A stretch of DNA of 64,000 nt, from positions 62,001-126,000 of the forward strand of contig NZ_SNVW01000011.1 in NCBI RefSeq assembly GCF_004361695.1, written 5' to 3'. The DNA is from Curtobacterium flaccumfaciens. GTDB lineage: Bacteria > Actinomycetota > Actinomycetes > Actinomycetales > Microbacteriaceae. Shown here piece by piece: positions 43,901 through 51,034 of the stretch; position 1 is the first letter of the stretch, and every line of letters starts with the position of its first letter. The notes under the pieces were generated by a model, which worked only from the letters and a program-made list of their open reading frames with translations, made no database searches and had not been told where the DNA came from. Both the position numbers and the translations under genes were made by a program.

Positions 43901-44838
43901 GCCGCATCGAGTCGCTGCCCTGGGCCGGTTCGTTCCTCGGGCACGGGTCCATCGCGCTCGACTACGTCAGCGACGGCAAGGCCGTGCCGGACCCCGAGTC
44001 CGGTGCCGTCGAGAGCGTCGACGCCGAGGTGGACCGTGTCGTCCGCCTCGTCATGGACCACGCCCGCACCCGGCCGACCGAGTCGCTCATGGTCATCACC
44101 GCGTCGGCGAAGCACGCCGTCCGGGTCGAGCAGGCCGTGCTCACCGCGGCACAGGGGCACAAGGACCTCACCGAGTTCGTGATCGGGGACCGCGCCGAGC
44201 CGTTCATCGTCGCGACGCTCGAGCAGTCCGTCGCGCAGAGCCGCGACCGCGTCGTGTTCTCGATCGGCTACGGCCGGACGCCGCACGGCCGCGTGCTGCG
44301 GGACTTCGGTCCGCTCGGCAAGCCCGGCGGCGAGCGGCTGCTCGCGGTCGCGATGACCCGTGCCCGTCGCTCGATGGTGATCGTGACGTGCTTCCAACCG
44401 TCCGACATCGAGGCCGAGCGCATGGGCCACGGCACCGTCGCGTTGGCCGAGATCCTCGCCGAGGTCCGGGCGCGCACCACCGCTGAGTACGTGCCGGACG
44501 ACTCCGACCCGCTGCTCGTCGACCTGGCCCGCCGGCTCGAGATGCGCGGCATCCCGGTCGCCCTCGGCCACCGCGGCAAGCTCGGCCTGGTGGCCGCGCA
44601 CGGCGGGGTCTGCGTGACGATCGAGACCGACGCGTCGCTCGTCAAGGGCTCGCTGCGCGAGTCCCTGCGGCTCCGGCCCGAGGTGCTCCGTCGTCTCGGC
44701 TGGCACTACGTGCGCGTGCACGCGTTCCAGCTGTTCTCCGACCCGGACCGGGTCGCGAACACCGTCGCCGCCGTGCTCGGCGTCGACCGTGGCGCCACGC
44801 AGGAGATCAGCATCCCTCCGATTCCCGCACGCCGATGA
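40960..44838 (+). CDS. SF1 helicase-like protein with dead ATPase motifs and endonuclease-like tail
   Basis: 1,292 residues. The middle and C-terminal parts follow DNA2/NAM7-type SF1 helicases: motif I region TLPGTGGTQTIVNALG (from 358), motif II region DTVILVDAGAVTI (Asp887), RSYRAGGEDLAELVNRRFYG and motif VI VAMTRARRSMVIV. The P-loop lysine is glycine (Gly364) and the motif II glutamate is alanine (Ala888), so ATP hydrolysis is unlikely. The last 100 residues (LARRLEMRGIPV; CVTIETDASLVKGSLRESLR; LRRLGWHYVRVHAF) resemble the MTES_1575 nuclease domain, also with catalytic positions altered. A Gln-rich head precedes the fold. Such fusions are linked to defence or repair; here a structural or sensing role is more likely. 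The small gene at 44835 overlaps its stop. Confidence 0.75.
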   Translation: MWRADRVTDGEGDVNDGVRVEGAVAPTNQRDQQDQHDQQGEQDQRGQQEETVVSDEPDRTLRPELQLTSPQAISLGDPRLQAGNAAEPAWDVWRKQLTGVGGTSPLTHFSDHPRARIELSTTHPGGLAQFITGKTTLLSSLIRDEVALRAARIAAAQVEAKGTELATVRGIDAVKLGIGMADWQHGDEQFRGPVLLRPLAIRRHGRDFEVRLLGEPVLNPGLADALHEQFGVILDAQSFVALAQQDGSFTPNPVIDRLRGLTAHIPGFSVHARLVVSTFAEVATGMVEDTEDLSHPVLDALAGNPSAKWQVEQSYHPVEQTPSDERSPETDTLLLDADDEQENVIAQITAGNSIVVKTLPGTGGTQTIVNALGGLVAANKRVLVVSPRRATLRGIAARFAEVQLPGVAVTPGTLRRDVVRSIARNEKASRPNLREVDDALVRLRKVLKDYRGSLTRVDPDFRVSVLDCLVELSRLSLLPVPPSTTARLSKTSVTSMVEGRSRVAETMVSAANLGEFRYGPDDSPWYGAKFGSSDGAQRAHKTAKDLDTDGLPTLLRRAHDLVDSTHMRQFTTINELGIYLRLLTEIRDTLDRFLPVVFDRSVSELVAATAPRGEGAPMSATNRRRLKKLAREYVRPGVHVSDLHEALTRVQQQRVLWQRYVAAGVNPEVPTGIADVQVLFSNVVEDLARLDEPLGRTARETQLANVPIDELVPTIARLAEESDVLHNLQERTELMQTLRDLQLEPLITDLANRHVPDTHVPAELELAWWQSALETMLESDRALLGANTDMLDRVEADFRLVDDAHAAGVSQGLAWQLAENWKVGLVDWPDEAVALKTQLKEGAISSRLLQDSAPHLSRSIAPVWLASPYEVSQIADTMPFDTVILVDAGAVTIAETVGAVRRARQTVVFGDPVTQTPSPFRIAVDPAHRALQVDEAVLDAFHADSALAKLSTLLPTLSLTRSYRAGGEDLAELVNRRFYGGRIESLPWAGSFLGHGSIALDYVSDGKAVPDPESGAVESVDAEVDRVVRLVMDHARTRPTESLMVITASAKHAVRVEQAVLTAAQGHKDLTEFVIGDRAEPFIVATLEQSVAQSRDRVVFSIGYGRTPHGRVLRDFGPLGKPGGERLLAVAMTRARRSMVIVTCFQPSDIEAERMGHGTVALAEILAEVRARTTAEYVPDDSDPLLVDLARRLEMRGIPVALGHRGKLGLVAAHGGVCVTIETDASLVKGSLRESLRLRPEVLRRLGWHYVRVHAFQLFSDPDRVANTVAAVLGVDRGATQEISIPPIPARR

Positions 44839-45134
44839 CGGACCGACCGAGTCGGCGGGCCTCCCGGCCCGCCGGGCCGGTCACGCCGGAGACGGACCAG
44901 CTGGTGGGCACGTGGACGCGGGCCGGCGACGCGACGTCAGCCGCGCCTCCCGTCCGATCAGCGACGCCGGAACGCGCGACGGACGACCAGCCGGGAGGCG
45001 CGGGTCGACGCCGCCGACGCGTCACCACCCAGCCCGCTCCGGGCTCCGACCCCGCACCGGCCCCGGAACCGGCGCGCCACCGCGACGGCGAGAACGACGC
45101 CCGGCTCCTGGGGGACGTCCCTCCCCACTGGTGA
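44835..45134 (+). CDS. Small Pro/Arg-rich protein
   Basis: 99 residues, probably disordered, rich in Pro, Arg and Ala, ending in RLLGDVPPHW. The ATGA overlap with the helicase-like gene and its position before the phosphatidyltransferase gene support it as real. Family not recognised. Two copies of the GGGAGGCGCGGG-type repeat lie inside it in opposite orientations (about 44943 and 44994) and could fold in the mRNA. Confidence 0.5.
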   Translation: MTDRPSRRASRPAGPVTPETDQLVGTWTRAGDATSAAPPVRSATPERATDDQPGGAGRRRRRVTTQPAPGSDPAPAPEPARHRDGENDARLLGDVPPHW

Positions 45135-45139
45135 GCCGG

Positions 45140-45145
45140 TACCCT
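45140..45145 (+). promoter_or_regulatory. -10 box TACCCT, leaderless spacing
   Basis: TACCCT ends 8 nt before the ATG at 45154 of the phosphatidyltransferase gene. Confidence 0.4.
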
Positions 45146-45153
45146 GGGCTTCG

Positions 45154-45744
45154 ATGACTGACACCGCGCGGGAGCGACCCGACTGGCAGACCTGGCCGAA
45201 CCTGATCTCGCTGTTCCGGCTGCTGCTGATCCCGGTCTTCGTGTGGCTCGTCGTCGCCGGGCACCCGGGCTGGGCGCTCTTCGCGCTCGTCGTCATCGGG
45301 GTGAGCGACTGGGCGGACGGCTTCATCGCCCGCCGCTTCGACCAGGGCTCGAAGCTCGGGAAGGCCATCGACCCGATCGCCGACCGGCTCGCCATCATCG
45401 CGATCGTGCTCTCGCTCGTGCTCACCGGGCTGCTGCCGTGGTGGGTCGTCGCCGTCGTGGTCCTCGTCGACCTGGTGCTCGTGGTCCTGTCGAGCGTGCT
45501 GTTCCACGGCAACCCCGACCTCGACGTCACGTGGACCGGCAAGATCCGGTCCGCGCTGCTGTTCGTCGGACTGCCGGTGCTGCTCTTCTCCGCCGTGCAC
45601 GCCGTCGACGAGAACGCGCCGTGGGTCCGGATCGTCGCGCTCGTCTTCGTGTACCTCGGCACCGCCGGCCACGTGCTGGCGGGCGCGCAGTACGCCGTCG
45701 CGATGGTCGCGAAGCGCCGCGCAGTCGGGGCGCCCGCGCGCTGA
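45154..45744 (+). CDS. CDP-alcohol phosphatidyltransferase
   Basis: 196-residue integral membrane enzyme. The family motif is complete: SDWADGFIARRF followed by GSKLGKAIDPIADR, giving DxxDGxxAR...GxxxDxxxD. Several helices follow. It makes a phospholipid from CDP-diacylglycerol and an alcohol; PgsA (glycerol phosphate) or cardiolipin synthesis are both possible. A palindromic repeat (R2) after the stop may end the transcript. Confidence 0.9.
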   Translation: MTDTARERPDWQTWPNLISLFRLLLIPVFVWLVVAGHPGWALFALVVIGVSDWADGFIARRFDQGSKLGKAIDPIADRLAIIAIVLSLVLTGLLPWWVVAVVVLVDLVLVVLSSVLFHGNPDLDVTWTGKIRSALLFVGLPVLLFSAVHAVDENAPWVRIVALVFVYLGTAGHVLAGAQYAVAMVAKRRAVGAPAR

Positions 45745-45837
45745 GCGCTGCGCGCGCCCGCCCCACCTGGCGCGCCGCGCCCGCTCGCCGCGCCCGCGCC
45801 CGCTCGGCCGCGCCCCGCGCCCGGCCGCGCCCGCTCG

Positions 45838-45894
45838 CACAACGAAAACCCGCCCGAACCACGCGATCGCGCGGTTCGGGCGGGTTTCGGTTGG
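45838..45894. repeat. Palindromic repeat R2 (GCACAAC family)
   Basis: AAACCCGCCCGAACC (45846-45860) pairs perfectly with 45873-45887. The loop contains CGCGATCGCG, also palindromic. Outer CACAACGAA and TTCGGTTG match the family ends. It lies between the convergent phosphatidyltransferase and mscL genes and is a likely two-way terminator. Confidence 0.7.
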
Positions 45895-45903
45895 GCGAAG
45901 CGC

Positions 45904-46404
45904 CTACAGCTTCGTCGTGCCGCCGATCCCCGGACCCTCGGGAGCGTTCGACGGCGCCACGTGCGCGCCGCCCCCGGCCTGCGCGGGCACGCCGTTCTGC
46001 GACCGGAGCAGGTCGCGGATCTCGAGCAGCACCTCGACGTCGGTCGGCGGGACGTCCTGCGGCGTCTGCTCCTCGTCGTTCTTGACCCGCTCGAACGCGA
46101 CCTTCTTGAGGTGGTTCACGGGGAGCACGAGGGCGAAGTACACGACCGCGGCCACGATGACGAAGTTGAGCGCCGCGCCGATGATCGCGCCGAAGAGGAT
46201 CTTCGCGCTGCCGCCGGAGACGGTCGGGATCTCCCAGATCAGCGCCTCGTCGAGGCTCGACGCGTTGAAGACGGCGCCGATGAGCGGGTTGATGAGCGAC
46301 GTGACGATCGCGGTGACGATCGCGGTGAACGCCGCACCGATGACGACTGCGACGGCCAGGTCGATGACGTTGCCGCGGAGCAGGAACTCCTTGAATCCCT
46401 TCAC
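45904..46404 (-). CDS. mscL: Large-conductance mechanosensitive channel MscL
   Basis: 166 residues. GFKEFLLRGNVIDLAVAVVIGAAFTAIVTAIVTSLINPLIG is the MscL N-terminal amphipathic helix and pore helix, followed by an external loop and TM2 (ALNFVIVAAVVYFALVL). The C-terminal coiled segment (VEVLLEIRDLLRSQ) is present, with an extra Gly/Pro-rich tail of about 30 residues. It forms a pentameric emergency valve against osmotic downshock. The GTG at 46404 has GAAGGAG upstream. Confidence 0.95.
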   Translation of the reverse strand: MKGFKEFLLRGNVIDLAVAVVIGAAFTAIVTAIVTSLINPLIGAVFNASSLDEALIWEIPTVSGGSAKILFGAIIGAALNFVIVAAVVYFALVLPVNHLKKVAFERVKNDEEQTPQDVPPTDVEVLLEIRDLLRSQNGVPAQAGGGAHVAPSNAPEGPGIGGTTKL

Positions 46405-46477
46405 GGGACTCCTTCCGGGTCGAGGACGGCCGCCGGTCGGCGACGTCCACAAACCTATCGAGGAGTCCGGCTCCGGG

Positions 46478-46768
46478 TCAGGACGCGGCGGGCTTCGGCG
46501 TGCTCGGCTTCGAGTCGGTCTTCGCCGGGGCGGGCTTCGACGGTTCGGCCTTCGGCGCGCTCGACGACCCCGACTCGGAGTTCTTCGGCGCCGGGCGCGA
46601 GTCCGTGCGGTAGAAGCCGCCGCCGTTGAAGGTGACCCCGACGGGGGAGAACACCTTGCGCAGGACGCCGCCGCACACCGGGCACTCGGTGAGCGTGGCG
46701 TCGGAGAACGACTGCTTGATGTCGAAGGCGTTGCCGCACTCGGTGCAGCGGTACGAGTAGGTGGGCAC
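46478..46768 (-). CDS. FmdB-family zinc ribbon protein
   Basis: 96 residues. The zinc ribbon MPTYSYRCTECGNAFDIKQS...ECPVCGG is the FmdB family domain (four Cys). The last 40 residues are a Ser/Pro/Lys-rich low-complexity tail. Function is uncharacterised; some members are thought to regulate nearby genes. The GTG overlaps the end of the 5-FTHF cyclo-ligase gene region, and the two are probably cotranscribed, a common actinobacterial arrangement next to mscL. Confidence 0.88.
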   Translation of the reverse strand: MPTYSYRCTECGNAFDIKQSFSDATLTECPVCGGVLRKVFSPVGVTFNGGGFYRTDSRPAPKNSESGSSSAPKAEPSKPAPAKTDSKPSTPKPAAS

Positions 46769-46769
46769 C

Positions 46770-47354
46770 CTAGCTCCGGAACGTGATGATGCGGGACGGC
46801 GTGATGATGCCGTCGACGGGTTCGTCGTGGGCTTCGCGCGGGACCTCGTCGAGGTACTCCGCGTCGAAGATCACAGCATAGACGGGCGGGCGGTTCGCCA
46901 TCGACCCGAGGGTCTTGTCGTAGTAGCCGCGGCCCCAGCCCATCCGGACGCCGTCGTGTCCGACCGCGGCGGCGGGGGCGAGGATCGCGTCGACCTCGCC
47001 GAGCGCAAGCGGGGAGAGGACCTCGCCGACGACCTCCGGCATGCCGAGGATGCCCTCGGTCTCGGACGCCCCGTCGTCGACGGCCCAGTCGAGCAGGCCG
47101 TCCTCGCGGGTGATCGGCAGGAGCACGCGGATGTCGTGCGTGAACGCCCAGTTCAGGAAAGGACGGACGTTCGGTTCGTCCGGTGCCGACAGGTACAGGG
47201 CGAGGGAGTGCACCTGGCGCTCCTCGGCGAAGCGCTGCAGGGTCGCGGTGAGCGCCTCGGTGTCGGCGTCGCGTTCGGTCGTGGTCCGGGTGCGCCGCCG
47301 CTGCCGGAGCTCGGCTCGCAGGGCGCGCTTCTCGTTCCCGAGATCGGCGATCAT
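46770..47354 (-). CDS. 5-formyltetrahydrofolate cyclo-ligase
   Basis: 194 residues. The family signature GVRMGWGRGYYDKTL is near residue 150, with KRALRAELRQRRR at the N-terminus as the ATP-binding start. It converts 5-formyl-THF to 5,10-methenyl-THF with ATP. TAGACT (47362-47367) lies 7 nt before the ATG, suggesting a leaderless message. It is divergent from galU. Confidence 0.93.
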   Translation of the reverse strand: MIADLGNEKRALRAELRQRRRTRTTTERDADTEALTATLQRFAEERQVHSLALYLSAPDEPNVRPFLNWAFTHDIRVLLPITREDGLLDWAVDDGASETEGILGMPEVVGEVLSPLALGEVDAILAPAAAVGHDGVRMGWGRGYYDKTLGSMANRPPVYAVIFDAEYLDEVPREAHDEPVDGIITPSRIITFRS

Positions 47355-47361
47355 GCGGAGG

Positions 47362-47367
47362 AGTCTA
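47362..47367 (-). promoter_or_regulatory. -10 box TAGACT, leaderless spacing
   Basis: TAGACT on the minus strand ends 7 nt before the ATG at 47354. Confidence 0.5.
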
Positions 47368-47456
47368 CCGAGCGGCCCCGTTGCGGCTTCCCGCCGTGGG
47401 CAGCGGGAAGCCGTGTCCCCAGCAGTGACGACATGCCCCGTCCAGGGGTCATCCGA

Positions 47457-47462
47457 TAGTTT
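47457..47462 (+). promoter_or_regulatory. -10 box TAGTTT, leaderless spacing
   Basis: TAGTTT ends 7 nt before the galU ATG at 47470, and no ribosome-binding site lies between. Confidence 0.5.
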
Positions 47463-47469
47463 CTGACGC

Positions 47470-48360
47470 ATGGGCTTCCAGATTTCCAAGGCGGTGATCC
47501 CAGCGGCAGGGCTGGGCACTCGCTTCCTCCCCGCGACCAAGGCGATGCCGAAGGAGATGCTCCCCGTCGTCGACAAGCCGGCCATCCAGTACGTGGTGGA
47601 AGAGGCCGTCGGCGCCGGGCTCACCGACGTGCTGATGATCACCGGCCGCAACAAGAACGCGCTCGAGAACCACTTCGACCACGTGTCCGAGCTCGAGGAG
47701 ACCCTCAAGAAGAAGGGCGACCACGAGAAGCTGCAGAAGGTGAACCAGTCCACGGACCTCGCCGACATGCACTACGTCCGTCAGGGTGACCCGCTCGGCC
47801 TCGGCCACGCGGTGCTCCGCGCGAAGATGCACGTCGGCCGCGAGCCGTTCGCCGTGCTCCTCGGTGACGACATCATCGACGCCCGCGACCCGCTGCTCAA
47901 GCGCATGATCGAGGTCCAGGGCGAGAAGAACGCGACCGTCGTGGCCCTCCTCGAGGTCCCCGCGTCGCAGACCCACCTCTACGGCATCGCCACGGTCGAG
48001 GAGACCGACACCGACGACGTCGTGAAGATCACCGGCCTCGTCGAGAAGCCGGCCCAGGGCGAGGCCCCCTCGAACCTGGCCATCATCGGCCGCTACGTCA
48101 TCCGTCCCGAGGTCTTCGACGTCCTCGAGAAGCAGGAGCCGGGCAAGGGCGGCGAGATCCAGCTGACCGACGCGCTCATGAAGATGGCGAGCGCCGAGGA
48201 GTGGACCGGCGGCGTGTACGGCGTCGTGTTCCGTGGACGCCGGTACGACACCGGTGACAAACTCGACTACATCAAGGCGATCGTGCAGCTCGCCTCGGAC
48301 CGCGAGGACCTCGGCCCCGACCTCAAGTCGTGGCTCAAGGAGTTCAACGCGGGCGAATGA
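47470..48360 (+). CDS. galU: UTP-glucose-1-phosphate uridylyltransferase
   Basis: 296 residues. GalU motif AVIPAAGLGTRFLPATKAMPKEMLPVVDKPAIQYVVEEA at the start, then RQGDPLGLGHAVL and FAVLLGDDIID, and VEKPAQGEAPSNLAIIGRYV. It makes UDP-glucose for cell-wall and trehalose or glycolipid synthesis. A strong hairpin lies after the stop. Confidence 0.95.
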   Translation: MGFQISKAVIPAAGLGTRFLPATKAMPKEMLPVVDKPAIQYVVEEAVGAGLTDVLMITGRNKNALENHFDHVSELEETLKKKGDHEKLQKVNQSTDLADMHYVRQGDPLGLGHAVLRAKMHVGREPFAVLLGDDIIDARDPLLKRMIEVQGEKNATVVALLEVPASQTHLYGIATVEETDTDDVVKITGLVEKPAQGEAPSNLAIIGRYVIRPEVFDVLEKQEPGKGGEIQLTDALMKMASAEEWTGGVYGVVFRGRRYDTGDKLDYIKAIVQLASDREDLGPDLKSWLKEFNAGE

Positions 48361-48370
48361 GTCGGCCCAT

Positions 48371-48405
48371 CCCGCTCGGGTCCCGGTACGCCGGACCCGA
48401 GCGGG
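48371..48405 (+). terminator. Hairpin after galU
   Basis: 13-bp stem CCCGCTCGGGTCC with complement and a 9-nt loop, 10 bp after the galU stop. No T tract. Confidence 0.75.
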
Positions 48406-48451
48406 ACACCCGCCCCGCAGGAACTGCCGGGGCACCGGAGGAACCTGAGCG

Positions 48452-49111
48452 ATGACGACGATCCCGACCCTGTCCCACGGGCGGGTCACCATCCGGCCCC
48501 TCCGGCTGCGCGACACCCGCGATCTCGACGTCGCGCTCGCGACCAACCGTCCGTGGCTCCGCACCTGGGAGGCCACGAACCCCTCCGGACACGTCTCCTC
48601 CGACGTCCGGGGCAGCATCCGCGCGCTCCAGGCCAACGCCCGCGCGGGACTCGGACTCCCGTTCGCGATGGAGCTCGACGGCCGGTTCGTCGGCCAACTC
48701 AACGTCTCGGGCATCACCTACGGCTCACTTGCGAGCGCCTCGATCGGCTACTGGGTCGTCGAGGACGCCGCGGGCCACAACGTCACGCCGATCTCGGTCG
48801 CCATGGCGGTGGACCACTGCTTCCGCGTGGTCGGCATCCACCGGGTCGAGATCTGCATCCGACCCGAGAACGCTCCGTCGTTGCGGGTCGTCGAGAAGCT
48901 CGGCTTCCGGTTCGAGGGCCTCCGCCGCCGCTACATCCACATCAACGGCGACTGGCGCGACCACTTCTGCTTCGCACTCGTCGCCGAAGAGGTCCGCGAG
49001 GGCGTCCTCGAGCGCTGGGTCCGCGGGCAGGTCCCGCCGGGCGTCGGCAGCGTCCCGCTGGCCGCCCGCGACGAGGCGGCGCTGCCGCTGCACACGACGC
49101 CCCGCGTCTGA
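48452..49111 (+). CDS. GNAT acetyltransferase, RimJ type
   Basis: 219 residues. Starts VTIRPLRLRDTRDLDVALATNRPWL, with the acetyl-CoA region and IRPENAPSLRVVEKLGFRFEGLRRRYIHINGDWRDHFCFALV typical of RimJ/RimL-like enzymes. These acetylate the N-terminal amine of ribosomal proteins or other small targets; the exact target is unknown. GGAGGAA precedes the ATG at about 9 nt spacing. Confidence 0.88.
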   Translation: MTTIPTLSHGRVTIRPLRLRDTRDLDVALATNRPWLRTWEATNPSGHVSSDVRGSIRALQANARAGLGLPFAMELDGRFVGQLNVSGITYGSLASASIGYWVVEDAAGHNVTPISVAMAVDHCFRVVGIHRVEICIRPENAPSLRVVEKLGFRFEGLRRRYIHINGDWRDHFCFALVAEEVREGVLERWVRGQVPPGVGSVPLAARDEAALPLHTTPRV

Positions 49112-49239
49112 CCCGCCGGTCCGGTCCGTCCGTCGGTCGCCTCGGCAACGGCCTGGAGGCGCGGCTCGCCCCCCGGTGAATTCGTCACGACACGCGCAAC
49201 ACGCGTCCGGCAATCACCCGGCAGGGGAACGCCCGCCCC

Positions 49240-49245
49240 TACCGT
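49240..49245 (+). promoter_or_regulatory. -10 box TACCGT, leaderless spacing
   Basis: TACCGT ends 6 nt before the ATG at 49252. Confidence 0.5.
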
Positions 49246-49251
49246 GTCCCC

Positions 49252-50364
49252 ATGGCAGGAATCGGCTCGTGGGGTGGCGGCATCGTGCTCCTCGTGGCGG
49301 CCGTGCTCTGGCTCGTCTACCTCATGCCGTCGTGGGCGGCACGGCGGCAGTACCTCGCCACCGAGCGGAACGCGATCCGTCTGCAGCAGACCCTCCGGAT
49401 CCTCGCGCAGACCGCTGAACTGCCGGACGAGGTCCGCGTCGAGATGAACGCGAAGTCCCTCGCCGAAGCGCAGCGCGTCGCCCGCTCCGAGGAGGCCAAG
49501 CGCACCGCGATCGTCCGCGCCCACGAGGCCGCCCGGCAGCGGGAGATCACCCGCCGGCTCGCCGAGCAGGCACCCGTGCTCGAACGCGCCTCGGCCGTCC
49601 CCGCGCTCACCGCGATGCGCATGCGGCGCTCCCGGCTCGGCGCGACGCTGCTCGGCACCGTCGGTCTCGTCGTCGCGATCGTCGTCTTCGTCGCCGCCCC
49701 CGCGATGTGGCTCGTCGGCGTCGCCGGCCTCATCGCCGTGGGTGGGTCCGCAGCGGTCCTCGCGCAGCTGCACCAGGTCGCGACGGCCCGGAAGGCGCGC
49801 ACCGCGACCGGCGTGACGGGCGCGACCCGTGCCTCCAGGCCGGCGACCACCTGGACGGACCCGGCGCCGCCGCTGTCCACCGAACAGCCCGCGGAACCCG
49901 TGCGCGACCGCTCGTGGACGCCGAACTCGGTCCCGAAGCCCCTGTACGTCGCGCAGCCGACCGCTCCCGCTGCCGCTCCGGAGTCCGCCGCCGAGCTGGC
50001 TGCGCGGCTCAAGCAGCGCGTCGCCGAGGCGAAGGCCGAGGCCGAGGCCGAGGCGGCCGCGATCCGAGCCGCCGAGACCGACCCGTCGCTGGCGCGCGTC
50101 TCGCGGATGCGTCCCGACGTCGAGGAAGCCGTGTCGTCGCTGTCTGCGCACGACCAGGGCCGGCTCGCGGAGCGTCTCGGTCTGCGGGCGCCGGCGTCGG
50201 ACGGCTCGGCTGCTGCCGCTGCTCCTGCCGCACCCGCCGCTTCGGCTGCTCCTGCCGCACCCGCTGCGCCTCCGAGCAAGTGGGCGGGCATGGGCGTGCT
50301 CGGGGAGGACGCGTACGAGCAGGCCGACCTCGACGCGATCATGCGTCGTCGCCGCGCCGTCTGA
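49252..50364 (+). CDS. Membrane protein with coiled-coil and Ala-rich regions
   Basis: 370 residues, family not recognised. One helix near the start (GIVLLVAAVLWLVYLMPSW), a charged coiled-coil region (about 40-110), a pair of helices (LLGTVGLVVAIVVFVAAPAM; LVGVAGLIAVGGSAAVL), then a long soluble tail with AEAEAEAAA repeats and Ala/Pro runs (AAPAAPAASAAPAAPAAP). Proteins of this layout next to tRNA-Ala are common in Microbacteriaceae, but no function is known to me. One copy of the CCTGGAGGCRCGG element falls within it (49827-49839). Confidence 0.65.
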   Translation: MAGIGSWGGGIVLLVAAVLWLVYLMPSWAARRQYLATERNAIRLQQTLRILAQTAELPDEVRVEMNAKSLAEAQRVARSEEAKRTAIVRAHEAARQREITRRLAEQAPVLERASAVPALTAMRMRRSRLGATLLGTVGLVVAIVVFVAAPAMWLVGVAGLIAVGGSAAVLAQLHQVATARKARTATGVTGATRASRPATTWTDPAPPLSTEQPAEPVRDRSWTPNSVPKPLYVAQPTAPAAAPESAAELAARLKQRVAEAKAEAEAEAAAIRAAETDPSLARVSRMRPDVEEAVSSLSAHDQGRLAERLGLRAPASDGSAAAAAPAAPAASAAPAAPAAPPSKWAGMGVLGEDAYEQADLDAIMRRRRAV

Positions 50365-50397
50365 GCCGTCGATTTCGGTTCGGCCGCGGCCTGGTGC

Positions 50398-50403
50398 TAG
50401 TGT
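50398..50403 (+). promoter_or_regulatory. tRNA-Ala promoter -10
   Basis: The extended -10 TGCTAGTGT contains TAGTGT (50398-50403), with a possible -35 TTCGGT (50374-50379) 18 nt upstream. The tRNA begins 12 nt downstream. Confidence 0.5.
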
Positions 50404-50415
50404 GGTCGAGCACTT

Positions 50416-50491
50416 GGGGCTATGGCGCAGTTGGTAGCGCGTCTCGTTCGCAATGAGAAGGTCAGGGGTTCGAATCCCCTTAGCTCCACCA
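50416..50491 (+). tRNA. tRNA-Ala (anticodon CGC)
   Basis: 76-nt cloverleaf with encoded CCA. The acceptor GGGGCTA pairs with TAGCTCC and carries the G3-U70 wobble that identifies alanine tRNAs. D arm GCGC...GCGC, anticodon loop TTCGCAA (anticodon CGC, reading GCG) and T arm AGGGG-TTCGAAT-CCCCT are all regular. A strong hairpin follows. Confidence 0.97.
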
Positions 50492-50499
50492 AGAGGCAA

Positions 50500-50539
50500 G
50501 AACGACGAAGGCCACCCGCTCGGGTGGCCTTCGTCGTTC
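50500..50539 (+). terminator. Hairpin after tRNA-Ala
   Basis: An 18-19 bp stem (GAACGACGAAGGCCACCC and complement) with a 2-4 nt loop, ending in GTTCC, 8 bp after the tRNA. It lies between convergent units. Confidence 0.8.
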
Positions 50540-50555
50540 CACGGGTGGATCAGCG

Positions 50556-50939
50556 TCAGCCGGGGACGCTCTCGGTCAGGATGCCCGCCTGCGTGAGCTC
50601 GTGGTGGATCGCGTTCGCGGCCTGCTCGAACGCGCGGTTGCCGCGGGTGATGCCGATGGCTCCGCCCTTCAACGCCGACTTGCCGGAGCCGCGGAGGAGC
50701 CGGGCGACGGTCCGACCGTCGGGCGTCACCATCACCTGGACGTCGAGGCGCGTGTGGAAGGTGCGGTCGTTCGCCAGCCCGCCGATGAGCAGCGTGAGGC
50801 CCATGCTGCCCCGGGTCGCACGGAGCGATCCCTGCTCGCCGCCCTCGACGGTGTAGCCCTCACGGGTCAGGGCACCGGCGACGCGGCTGCGGACGGACTC
50901 GGGATCGGCGGCGACGAAGAAGTCGTGGCTCTCGGGCAT
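50556..50939 (-). CDS. Small soluble protein of unknown function
   Basis: 127 residues. The fold looks alpha/beta with a glycine-rich strand (GLTLLIGGLANDRTFHTRLDVQV) and a helix (NRAFEQAANAIHHELTQAG); no family recognised. The ATG at 50939 has AGAGGA 11 nt upstream. A longer frame to 51005 would add residues made by a 12-bp repeat (CTCTCGGCGGTG, three units at 50953-50988 on the plus strand) and is less likely. Its 5' end faces the amidase gene. Confidence 0.55.
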   Translation of the reverse strand: MPESHDFFVAADPESVRSRVAGALTREGYTVEGGEQGSLRATRGSMGLTLLIGGLANDRTFHTRLDVQVMVTPDGRTVARLLRGSGKSALKGGAIGITRGNRAFEQAANAIHHELTQAGILTESVPG

Positions 50940-51034
50940 GTGCGTGGTGATCCTCTCGGCGGTGCTCTCGGCGGTGCTCTCGACGGTGTTCCTGCCAGTG
51001 ATCATGCCGTGTCGTCGCCTACGCTGGAAGCACC

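Noticed and set aside
39946-44721. Very long minus-strand open frame opposite the helicase-like gene
   Set aside because: Arg/Asp/Glu-rich composition without domains, typical of an antisense frame in high-GC DNA; the plus-strand gene has real motifs.
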